Notes: generated by a model not told the origin, from the sequence alone. 8,732 bases of DNA from Methanobacteriota archaeon (GCA_005879065.1 VBLU01000034.1:1-8732); one strand, 5' to 3'. Positions 1 to 5,670 are shown, counted from the stretch's first letter. Numbers and translations are program-made.

Positions 1-180
1 ATTCGTCAGACCGTTTGTCCGGCCGAGCCCATTGGTCAAACCGTTCGTGTGACCGAGACCATTCGTCAACCCGTTCGTCCGGCCGACGCCATTCGTGAGT
101 CCGTTCGTTCGACCGAGGCCGTTCGTCAGACCGTTCGTGCGGCCACGCAGCCCGTTCGTCCGGCCCTTCAGGCCGTTCGT
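1..180 (-). repeat. Coding tandem repeat, TNGLTNGLGR units, continuing past the left edge
   Basis: On the minus strand, residues 461-520 of the KaiC-like protein are a tandem array. Two 7-residue units come first (TNGLKGR 461-467, TNGLRGR 468-474). Four 10-residue units follow: TNGLTNGLGR 475-484, TNGLTNGVGR 485-494, TNGLTNGLGH 495-504 and TNGLTNGLGR 505-514. A sixth-residue fragment TNGLTN (515-520) is cut by the window edge. A lone TNGL also sits at 445-448. In DNA this is a 30-bp period over about 1-138 and a 21-bp period over 139-180. Synonymous codons differ between units (all four Gly codons are used, Asn as AAC and AAT, Leu as CTG, CTC and TTG) while the protein pattern holds. I recall similar TNG-rich tails in Thermoplasmata proteins but could not check. 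No structure or function is known to me. Confidence 0.93.
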
Positions 181-1560
181 CTTGCCAGCCTGGCGGCGCG
201 CGCTCCGGGATAGAACCAGGCCGTTCGTGAGGCCTTTCTTCGGAATCGGTTTGGGCGACGGCTTTGAGGGAGGCGCAAGTTCGGGTTTCGGCTTCGGGGC
301 TTCAGGGACGGGCGGTGATCCTCCCTCCGTGAGCTCCTCTTGAACCATGTCCTGGATGGCGGCGTGCCCGAGATCCTCGAGTTCGTCCTCGAGATTCCGC
401 ACGGCCGCAAACTTGACTCCGCAGTTCCCGCAGGCCGTGGCATCGTCCGCGACCGGCGCATCGCACATCGGACAAGGGACCGTGGACACGGCACCCTTCG
501 TTTCGGGGAGTTCCACCTGGTCCGCTCGCAGACGGCTTTGTCGGGCGCGATCCGCTTCCCCGAGGCGAGCGTGCAGTTTCGTCTTCAGGACCCAAAGCCC
601 CGGGTACGCCGGATCGAGTTCGGCGAGCCGATCGAGGGACTGCAGCGCCGCCCGCGGATCGTCGAGGGTCGCCTGGGCCGCGGCCATCGCGAACAGGGCG
701 TCCGAGTCCTTCGGGTTCATCTTGAGCCGTTCGCTGGCAATCTGCATGATGAGGGAGAGCCGCCGCGCGCGCTCCTCCTGGGATTCGAGGACCGCGCCTT
801 CGGCAGGGCCGACGGAGGAGGCCGGCGAGGGCTTGGTCGTCTCGCGGACGACCCGCATCCCTGATTCCGTCATCTCGAGGATCCGGAACGTCGGGTCCGG
901 GGCGGTGTCCTTGAGGTGAAGGACGCCGACCTTCCGGAAGATCCGATCGCCCGTCCGGATGCGCTCCACCTCGATGACGCCGTCGAATGGCTGGAGGAGC
1001 GTCGTGATCTCGGGCCCGGAGTGCATGTCCTTCTCCAGGAGGACGAGGCTCGTGAACCCGTTGCGGTCGAACTTCTTCTTCGCGCTCTGTGCGAACGAAT
1101 AGACCTGGGTGACCTCGTACGCGTTCATGGCGGGCGAGAGCATCTCGATGACGGCACGGCGGGCCGGGTCCGGAGGGAGGGCAGCGATTGCGCGACTCAA
1201 GGCCACGCCGAGATTCGTGAGATCGATCGAGGAGCGGATCATGATGCCTTCCTCTTCGATGTCGAGGATCGTTTCTTCGCTCCAGGAGTACCAGTCCACG
1301 ATCCTCAGGCGATTCTCGGCCGTGACCGCGTCCAGGTTCACGCCGAGTCCGCGAAGGTCCGCGACGACCGCGTCGGGCGATTGGCTCGAGACGACCACGA
1401 GTCCGCTGCCCCCCGACTTCAGGCCTTCCGCGAGGAACGTGAGTGCGAAGCGAAGCTTCTCCTGGCCCGGAGGGCCCTGGAGGATGACGCTCGATCCGAC
1501 GGGCAGGCCGCCCTGGACCATGGCGTCGAAACCCTCAATGCCCGTGGCCAGCCGCGTCAT
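1..1560 (-). CDS. KaiC/RecA-like protein with TPR-like segment, zinc ribbon and TNG-repeat tail (C-terminus beyond window)
   Basis: The frame is open from an ATG at 1560 to the window edge, giving 520 residues without a stop, so the C-terminus is missing. Residues 1-240 resemble a KaiC/GvpD/RAD55-type RecA domain: they open with TGIEGFDAMVQGGLP and continue to a P-loop position. That P-loop reads GPPGQEKL (29-36) instead of GPPGTGKT, and the Walker B position reads AVIEMLS (136-142) with Glu for Asp, so ATP hydrolysis is doubtful. Residues 241-262 are a linker. Residues 265-345 are helical with TPR-like character (two helix pairs around NPKDSDALF and LDPAYPGLW). A zinc ribbon follows with C363, C366, C377 and C380 (CPMC-x10-CGNC). 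Then come an acidic helix (388-411), a Pro/Lys-rich linker (414-442) and the TNG repeats (461 on). No signal peptide or membrane helix is visible. The ATG lies 4 bases after the stop of the regulator upstream, so the two are probably cotranscribed. Function unknown; a scaffold or sensor role is inference. Confidence 0.87.
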   Translation of the reverse strand, partial: MTRLATGIEGFDAMVQGGLPVGSSVILQGPPGQEKLRFALTFLAEGLKSGGSGLVVVSSQSPDAVVADLRGLGVNLDAVTAENRLRIVDWYSWSEETILDIEEEGIMIRSSIDLTNLGVALSRAIAALPPDPARRAVIEMLSPAMNAYEVTQVYSFAQSAKKKFDRNGFTSLVLLEKDMHSGPEITTLLQPFDGVIEVERIRTGDRIFRKVGVLHLKDTAPDPTFRILEMTESGMRVVRETTKPSPASSVGPAEGAVLESQEERARRLSLIMQIASERLKMNPKDSDALFAMAAAQATLDDPRAALQSLDRLAELDPAYPGLWVLKTKLHARLGEADRARQSRLRADQVELPETKGAVSTVPCPMCDAPVADDATACGNCGVKFAAVRNLEDELEDLGHAAIQDMVQEELTEGGSPPVPEAPKPKPELAPPSKPSPKPIPKKGLTNGLVLSRSARRQAGKTNGLKGRTNGLRGRTNGLTNGLGRTNGLTNGVGRTNGLTNGLGHTNGLTNGLGRTNGLTN

Positions 1561-1564
1561 GCGA

Positions 1565-2185
1565 TCACGATTCCAAGGGCCGGGTGAGGCCGCAACGGAT
1601 GGCGAGGTCCGGATACACGCCCATGGCGTCCCGCAGGGCCGCCTGGAAGACGCCCTTCGCGGTGTCCGCTCCTAGGCCCTCGGCGCAGACGGACCAGAGG
1701 TCTCGGTGGACCTCGGCGACGAGCTCTCGGAGATAGTCCAAGCTCCCTCCCGTCCCGTCGACCATCTGCTCGAAGACGGCCTTCCGCAGTTCCTGATGGT
1801 CCGTCGTCAGCCGGTGCTCCATCTCCGTCTGGATCGCCGGCGCACCGAAGTGACGGATTCGTTCGAAGAGGGCGTGGAAATATGCGACGTAGAAGTCAAT
1901 CACTTCGCGCAACGGCGCCGTGTCGTCCATGAGGTCGACGTCGAACCGGAGGTGGGGCGATCGCAGGCGATACTCGAACGTCCGCGAATCGTGTTCTCGT
2001 CGTTCGACCAGGCCGAGCTCGGCGAAGCGCTGCAAGAACTTCGACGCGGTCGTGATGTGGATGTCGAGGGAACGGGCGACCTCGCTCGAGAGGTGCCAAT
2101 TGGCGTCGCGAAGGGACCGCAGGATGGAGAGGCTGTGCTCGCCGGAGAGGAGCACGATGGCTCGCTGGAACGTCTGCTGGTCCAT
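1565..2185 (-). CDS. Winged-helix (ArsR/MarR-like) transcriptional regulator with an uncharacterised C-terminal domain
   Basis: This 206-aa cytoplasmic protein is probably a DNA-binding regulator. Residues about 12-78 read as a winged helix: SGEHSLSILRSLRDANWHLS gives helix 1, SSEVARSLDIHITTASKFLQ the helix-turn-helix, then LGLVERREHDSRTFEYRL the beta wing. The pattern is that of ArsR/MarR-type folds. Residues 90-206 are mostly helical, rich in His and acidic residues (FYVAYFHALFERIRHFG, then LVAEVHRDLWSVCAEGL) and end in YPDLAIRCGLTRPLES; I do not recognise this part, which may be a ligand or dimerisation domain. Only one cysteine (in WSVCAEG) and one near the end (IRCGL) are present, so a classic ArsR metal site is not evident. 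The start at 2185 is set by an in-frame TAA at 2192-2194 with no other start between. The stop at 1565-1567 is 4 bases from the KaiC-like start, suggesting one operon. Confidence 0.83.
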   Translation of the reverse strand: MDQQTFQRAIVLLSGEHSLSILRSLRDANWHLSSEVARSLDIHITTASKFLQRFAELGLVERREHDSRTFEYRLRSPHLRFDVDLMDDTAPLREVIDFYVAYFHALFERIRHFGAPAIQTEMEHRLTTDHQELRKAVFEQMVDGTGGSLDYLRELVAEVHRDLWSVCAEGLGADTAKGVFQAALRDAMGVYPDLAIRCGLTRPLES

Positions 2186-2270
2186 AGGAGGTTACCTTCA
2201 TCGGAACGCGCCTGAAACGCCCCGAACTCTATCAACCGTGGAGCTTGGAGTTCATAAGCTGTCCCCCGGG

Positions 2271-2288
2271 ATTCTCACACATGAGTAT
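2271..2288. promoter_or_regulatory. Imperfect inverted repeat, possible operator
   Basis: ATTCTCA-CACA-TGAGTAT has arms matching at 6 of 7 positions around a 4-base spacer, in one of the few AT-rich patches of the divergent region and 86 bases upstream of the regulator start. Its placement fits an autoregulatory winged-helix binding site. That is inference; short inverted repeats also arise by chance. Confidence 0.3.
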
Positions 2289-2420
2289 TGTCGGCCAGAA
2301 CGAACAATCGCGACGATCCGATGTCACGAACAGACCTGGGGATTGGAGTCGGGGTCACGGCGACAGGCGCGTCAGAACGAAACGGAATCGCGGAGGGTGA
2401 CGGCGCTGAGCAAGGTTGAA

Positions 2421-2448
2421 GTAGGGGTACCCGATTCGGGCCCCCTAC
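2421..2448. promoter_or_regulatory. Strong GC-rich hairpin upstream of rpoK
   Basis: The outer arms GTAGGGG (2421-2427) and CCCCTAC (2442-2448) are perfectly complementary. So are the inner arms CCCG (2430-2433) and CGGG (2437-2440), around an ATT loop. Only TA on one side and C on the other are unpaired between the stems. It lies 56 bases before the rpoK start, where it could fold in the mRNA leader or act as a DNA element. It has no T-tract, so an intrinsic terminator is unlikely. Confidence 0.45.
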
Positions 2449-2504
2449 GGCCGTCCCCGACTCCTGAACGCTCCTTCGCCCGCGGCCTGGCCCGAGGGCC
2501 CGCG

Positions 2505-2678
2505 ATGCGCTACACGCGATTTGAGAAAGCCCGGATCATCGGAGCCCGGGCCCTCCAGATTAGCATGGGGTCCCCGATCCTCATCGACGTGCCCTCCGGG
2601 GTCGTGGACCCGATCGAGATCGCGTGGATCGAATTCAACAGCGGGGCCATCCCGATCACTGTGAAGCGGGAGACCTGA
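2505..2678 (+). CDS. rpoK: DNA-directed RNA polymerase subunit K (Rpb6/omega homologue)
   Basis: The 57-aa product is the archaeal RpoK subunit, equivalent to eukaryotic Rpb6 and bacterial omega, which clamps the largest polymerase subunit and helps assembly. The family core is complete: YTRFEKARIIGARALQISMG at residues 3-22, then PILIDVPSGVVDPIEIAWIEF, and the C-terminal IPITVKR typical of archaeal RpoK. The length matches the short archaeal form. I chose the ATG at 2505 because similarity starts right after it; the frame is open far upstream and an in-frame GTG at 2397 would add 36 residues of low-complexity, unlike-family sequence. A weak GAGGG at 2494-2498 could serve as a ribosome binding site. 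The gene stands alone between a divergent regulator and hsp20, which has its own promoter. Confidence 0.93.
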   Translation: MRYTRFEKARIIGARALQISMGSPILIDVPSGVVDPIEIAWIEFNSGAIPITVKRET

Positions 2679-2748
2679 CGCATCTCGTGCGCGCCCGCCA
2701 TCGACCGTGCCAAAGGCGATCGATTGTGTCCTACGCATGAATCGCAGA

Positions 2749-2757
2749 TTTTATATA
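2749..2757 (+). promoter_or_regulatory. Archaeal TATA box of hsp20
   Basis: TTTTATATA is the clearest archaeal TATA element in the window, in a GC-rich background. Its centre is about 54 bases before the hsp20 ATG, so transcription would start near 2778-2781, giving a leader of about 27 nt that contains the ribosome binding site. The bases just upstream (CGCAGA) are not a strong BRE match. Confidence 0.78.
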
Positions 2758-2761
2758 GAAC

Positions 2762-2769
2762 TGTATACA
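2762..2769. promoter_or_regulatory. Palindrome between TATA box and start site, possible heat-shock operator
   Basis: TGTATACA is a perfect 8-base palindrome placed 5 bases after the TATA box and just before the predicted transcription start. A repressor bound there would block polymerase recruitment, the mode known for archaeal heat-shock regulators such as Phr, although this is not a Phr consensus that I recognise. The operator role is inference. Confidence 0.4.
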
Positions 2770-2792
2770 CATAATTAGGCCAAGAAACCCTT

Positions 2793-2800
2793 GGAGGTGG
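2793..2800 (+). promoter_or_regulatory. Ribosome binding site of hsp20
   Basis: GGAGGTGG, followed by ATCACC, is near-complementary to the archaeal 16S rRNA 3' end (GGATCACCTCCT). It ends 6 bases before the ATG at 2807. It fixes that ATG as the start over the internal ATG at 2828 (Met8). Confidence 0.85.
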
Positions 2801-2806
2801 ATCACC

Positions 2807-3316
2807 ATGGAGCGCAAGAACAAGACAATGGCCGTTGCAAAGGAGACCGGCCTCGCGAGGACGACCCCGTCGCCCTTCGGCTGGTTCGAGGATATGGACC
2901 GATGGTTCGACAACGTCCGGCGGACCTTCGAGGACCGGTTCTGGGGCGGGCCCCTCGCCCGTTGGACCGGGTCCGACGCGCCGGTGCGAGAGCCCCTCGT
3001 CGACCTGATCGACAAGGGCTCCGAGTATGTCGTGCGCGCGGAGGTGCCTGGCGTGTCCAAAGAGGACGTCGACCTCACCGTGACCCAGGACGGAATCGAG
3101 ATCCGGGCCCAGACGAAGCGGTCCCGCGAGGAGGACGAGAAGGACTACTATTACTCCGAGCGGACCTACCAGGCCCTTCAGCGTGTCCTCAGCTTCCCGG
3201 AAGAGGTGAAGGCGGACCTCGCGTCCGCGACCCTGAAGGACGGCCTCCTCGAGGTGCGGGTCCCGAAGAAGCAGCCAACCCCCGAATCGAAAGCCGTGAA
3301 AGTGCCCGTCGAGTAA
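2807..3316 (+). CDS. hsp20: Small heat shock protein, Hsp20/alpha-crystallin family
   Basis: This 169-aa ATP-independent holdase binds unfolding proteins in the cytoplasm, normally as a large oligomer. Residues 1-60 form the variable N-terminal arm, aromatic-rich (FGWFEDMDRWFDNVRRTF, 24-41) as expected for substrate contact. The alpha-crystallin domain spans about 61-154: VDLIDKGSEYVVRAEVPGVS opens it, YYYSERTYQALQRVLSFPEEV (115-134 region) is the dimerisation-loop and central strand region, and ATLKDGLLEVRVPK (141-154) is the conserved A-x-x-x-x-G-L-L closing motif. The C-terminal tail holds VKV (164-166), equivalent to the I-x-I oligomerisation motif. Length is typical. The gene has its own TATA box, strong ribosome binding site and terminator, so it is probably monocistronic and heat-inducible. 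CDC48, an unfoldase, follows 124 bases downstream. Confidence 0.95.
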   Translation: MERKNKTMAVAKETGLARTTPSPFGWFEDMDRWFDNVRRTFEDRFWGGPLARWTGSDAPVREPLVDLIDKGSEYVVRAEVPGVSKEDVDLTVTQDGIEIRAQTKRSREEDEKDYYYSERTYQALQRVLSFPEEVKADLASATLKDGLLEVRVPKKQPTPESKAVKVPVE

Positions 3317-3338
3317 GCGGGCACTCCCCCCTCTTTTT
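3301..3338 (+). terminator. Hairpin and T-tract terminator overlapping the hsp20 stop
   Basis: Arms AGTGCCCG (3301-3308) and CGGGCACT (3318-3325) form a perfect 8-bp stem around a 9-base loop that contains the TAA stop (3314-3316). A pyrimidine tract with TTTTT at 3334-3338 follows. The 5' arm is the last coding part of hsp20. Archaeal termination relies mainly on T-tracts, so the hairpin may help or may protect the mRNA end. Confidence 0.68.
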
Positions 3339-3386
3339 CCTCCTTATGCCGGTATCCACATGATTTCAAGTAATCCCGATCCGATG

Positions 3387-3413
3387 CGACGCCACGGACG
3401 CCGGTCCGCGTCG
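3387..3413 (+). promoter_or_regulatory. Hairpin in the presumed cdc48 leader
   Basis: Outer arms CGACGC (3387-3392) and GCGTCG (3408-3413) and inner arms GGAC (3396-3399) and GTCC (3404-3407) pair around a GCCG loop, with a CAC bulge on one side. It sits 27 bases before the cdc48 ATG and just before the ribosome binding site. It might modulate translation or be a GC-rich coincidence; the upstream T/A-rich TGATTTCAAGTAAT (3361-3374) is the only candidate promoter. Confidence 0.35.
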
Positions 3414-3425
3414 ACGGACGGCTCC

Positions 3426-3436
3426 GGAGTCTGATC
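3426..3436 (+). promoter_or_regulatory. Split ribosome binding site of cdc48
   Basis: GGAG (3426-3429) and TGATC (3432-3436) match both halves of the ideal GGAGGTGATC with a 1-base excess between them, and end 4 bases before the ATG at 3441. This supports that start. Confidence 0.55.
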
Positions 3437-3440
3437 AGCC

Positions 3441-5633
3441 ATGGCGACCGGTCGTGAGAAATTCCTACGCGTTGCGGAGGCGAAACCCGCGGACGCGGGT
3501 CGAGGGATCGTCCGGATAGACCCTGAGGTCATGAAGATCCTGGAGTTCAAGGAAGGCGACGTCGTCCTGATCCTGGGCGCCAAGGCCACCGCGGCGGGCG
3601 TCCGTCGCGGGTATCCCGAGGACGCGAACCGCGGCGTGATCCGCATGGACGGCATGCAACGACGGAACGCCGGCGTGGGCATCGACGACAAGGTGGGCCT
3701 CCGGAAGGCGCTCGCCCGCCCGGCCGAGAAGGTCTCCCTCGCTCCCACGGAACCGATCCGAATCATGGGCGGCGAGGAGTACATGGCCCAGGTCCTCCAG
3801 GGTCGGGCGATCACGCGCGGCGACGTGTTGAGCGTCAGCGTCATGGGCCGCAAGTTCGACTTCGTCGTCACCTCGTTCTCGCCCAGCGCGGACGCCGTCC
3901 TGGTCGAGCAAGGGACGGAAATCAAGATCGCAGAGAAGCCGACGAAGGAAGAAGCGGCGAAGGTCCCCAAGGTCGACTACGAGGACATCGGCGGGCTCGG
4001 CCAAGAGGTCCGCAAGGTGCGGGAGATGATCGAACTCCCGTTGCGTCACCCGGAGCTCTTCGAACGACTCGGCGTCGAGGCCCCGAAGGGCGTCCTCCTC
4101 CACGGACCGCCGGGGACCGGCAAGACGCTCCTCGCGAAGGCGGTCGCCTCCGAGACGAATGCGAACTTCCATTCCATCTCGGGACCGGAGATCATGTCGA
4201 AGTTCTACGGCCAGAGCGAAGAGAACCTGCGGGACATCTTCAAACAGGCCGAAGAGAACGCGCCGAGCATCATCTTCATCGACGAACTGGACAGCATCGC
4301 CCCGAAACGGGACGAGGTCACCGGCGAGGTGGAACGTCGGGTGGTCGCTCAGCTGCTCGCACTCATGGACGGACTCCAGGCTCGCGGCAAGGTCGTCGTG
4401 ATCGGTGCGACGAATCGCCCGAACGCCCTCGACCCCGCGCTGCGTCGGCCCGGTCGCTTCGACCGGGAGATCGAGATCGGTGTCCCGGACCGGGACGGTC
4501 GGCTCGAGATTCTCCAGATCCACACGAGAGGCATGCCGCTCGCGAAGGACGTCGACCTCCAGGAACTGGCGGGGATCACCCATGGATACGTCGGCGCCGA
4601 CCTGTCGGCGCTTTCCAAGGAGGCCGCCATGCGCTCGCTCCGACGGATCCTGCCCGAAATCGACATCCAAGTCGACTACGTCCCACCGGACGTGCTCAAT
4701 CGACTCGAGGTCACGCGCGACGATTTCCTCCAGGCGTACCGGGAAATGGAACCTTCGACGCTGCGCGAGGTCCTCATCGAGAGGCCGAACGTCCACTGGG
4801 ATGACATCGGAGGCCTCGACGAGGCGAAGCAGGAGATGCGGGAATCGATCGAATGGCCGTTGAAGATGAACAAACTGTTCGCCCACTTCGATGCGCGGCC
4901 TCCTCGCGGCATCATGCTCTACGGACCTCCGGGGACCGGCAAGACCCTCCTCGCGAAGGCCGTGGCCACGGAAGCCGAGGCGAACTTCATCTCGGTGCGC
5001 GGGCCCGAATTCCTGAGCAAGTGGGTCGGCGAATCCGAGCGGACGGTCCGGGAGACGTTCCGCAAGGCAAAGACCGCGGCGCCCTGCATCATCTTCTTCG
5101 ACGAGATCGACGCGATCACGCCGGTGCGCGGCGGGAGCGGCGATTCCCAGGTCACGGAGCGCGTGATCTCGCAGATCCTCACGGAGATGGACGGCCTCGA
5201 GGAACTCCACAACGTGACCGTGATCGCGGCGACGAACCGGATGGACCTCGTCGACACGGCTCTCCTGCGGCCGGGTCGGTTTGACCGGCACATCTACATC
5301 GCCCCGCCGGATCTCGCGACCCGCAAGGCGATCCTGGAAATCCACACCCGGAAGAAGCCGATCGCGAAGGACGTCGACCTCGACGACATCGCGCGACGGA
5401 CCGACAAGTACACGGGCGCGGAGCTCGCGGCGGTCTGCAATGAAGCGTCCATGCTCGCGATTCGCGAATACGCGCTGAAGTTCCCGAAGCTGGACGAATC
5501 ATCCCTCAAGAAGGTGTCCATCGAGAAGCGGCACTTCGACGCCGCGATGAAACGAATCCAGCCGCAGACGGGGGACGCCTCCCTGTATACCCGCATGCCG
5601 ACGCGATTCCCTCGAGGGCCCGAGGTCAGCTAG
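3441..5633 (+). CDS. cdc48: CDC48/VAT family AAA+ unfoldase (p97/VCP homologue)
   Basis: This 730-aa protein is a cytoplasmic hexameric ATPase that threads and unfolds proteins, often for the 20S proteasome in archaea. Residues 1-185 form the N domain (double-psi barrel with RGIVRIDPEVMKILEF and GVIRMDGMQRRNAGVGI, then a four-stranded part). D1 (about 186-455) has Walker A GPPGTGKT (222-229), Walker B IIFIDELDS with D281/E282, pore-region KFYGQSEENLR, and arginine-finger region LRRPGRFDREI. D2 (about 456-715) has Walker A GPPGTGKT (495-502), Walker B IIFFDEIDA with D554/E555, pore segment KWVGESERTVR and LLRPGRFDRHI. All catalytic motifs are intact in both rings. Length is close to Thermoplasma VAT (about 745). 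The C-terminus is PTRFPRGPEVS rather than the hydrophobic-Tyr-X proteasome-docking end; an LYT tripeptide lies at 715-717. Mevalonate kinase begins 37 bases downstream and may be cotranscribed. Confidence 0.97.
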   Translation: MATGREKFLRVAEAKPADAGRGIVRIDPEVMKILEFKEGDVVLILGAKATAAGVRRGYPEDANRGVIRMDGMQRRNAGVGIDDKVGLRKALARPAEKVSLAPTEPIRIMGGEEYMAQVLQGRAITRGDVLSVSVMGRKFDFVVTSFSPSADAVLVEQGTEIKIAEKPTKEEAAKVPKVDYEDIGGLGQEVRKVREMIELPLRHPELFERLGVEAPKGVLLHGPPGTGKTLLAKAVASETNANFHSISGPEIMSKFYGQSEENLRDIFKQAEENAPSIIFIDELDSIAPKRDEVTGEVERRVVAQLLALMDGLQARGKVVVIGATNRPNALDPALRRPGRFDREIEIGVPDRDGRLEILQIHTRGMPLAKDVDLQELAGITHGYVGADLSALSKEAAMRSLRRILPEIDIQVDYVPPDVLNRLEVTRDDFLQAYREMEPSTLREVLIERPNVHWDDIGGLDEAKQEMRESIEWPLKMNKLFAHFDARPPRGIMLYGPPGTGKTLLAKAVATEAEANFISVRGPEFLSKWVGESERTVRETFRKAKTAAPCIIFFDEIDAITPVRGGSGDSQVTERVISQILTEMDGLEELHNVTVIAATNRMDLVDTALLRPGRFDRHIYIAPPDLATRKAILEIHTRKKPIAKDVDLDDIARRTDKYTGAELAAVCNEASMLAIREYALKFPKLDESSLKKVSIEKRHFDAAMKRIQPQTGDASLYTRMPTRFPRGPEVS

Positions 5634-5670
5634 GACGAGAAGGATTAAGACGCGGAGCGAGGAATCGCCG

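Larger units (their letters stand above)
2186..2504. other. Divergent intergenic region between regulator and rpoK
   Basis: These 319 bases separate the minus-strand regulator from plus-strand rpoK and must contain both promoters. Open frames cross it but encode nothing recognisable. AT-richer stretches lie around 2249-2258 (TTCATAAG) and 2281-2289 (ATGAGTATTG), the best places for TATA elements, but neither is a convincing match. Two inverted repeats (2271-2288 and 2421-2448) are listed separately. I found no tRNA-like T-arm and no RNA gene. Confidence 0.6.

Noticed and set aside
1..180. CRISPR array or non-coding direct repeats
   Set aside because: The period is 30/21 bp without spacers, stays in one reading frame, and differences between units are mostly synonymous.
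340..1675. Plus-strand open frames over the left region (for example 340-864, 916-1587, 1109-1675)
   Set aside because: They are shadows of the minus-strand KaiC-like ORF, which shows coherent domains, a zinc ribbon and protein-level repeat conservation.
2380..2470. Possible tRNA around the 2421-2448 hairpin
   Set aside because: No 5-bp T-arm with a TTCRANY loop, acceptor stem or anticodon arm can be built around it.
1920..2502. Long N-terminal extension of rpoK in the same open frame
   Set aside because: The upstream part overlaps the regulator antisense and reads as low-complexity Arg/Ser/Pro; RpoK similarity begins at the ATG at 2505.
3465..5345. 626-codon open frame antisense to cdc48
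   Set aside because: It lies wholly within a gene with intact AAA motifs, its composition is Arg/Asp/His-rich as expected from reading GC-rich codons backwards, and no domain is recognisable.
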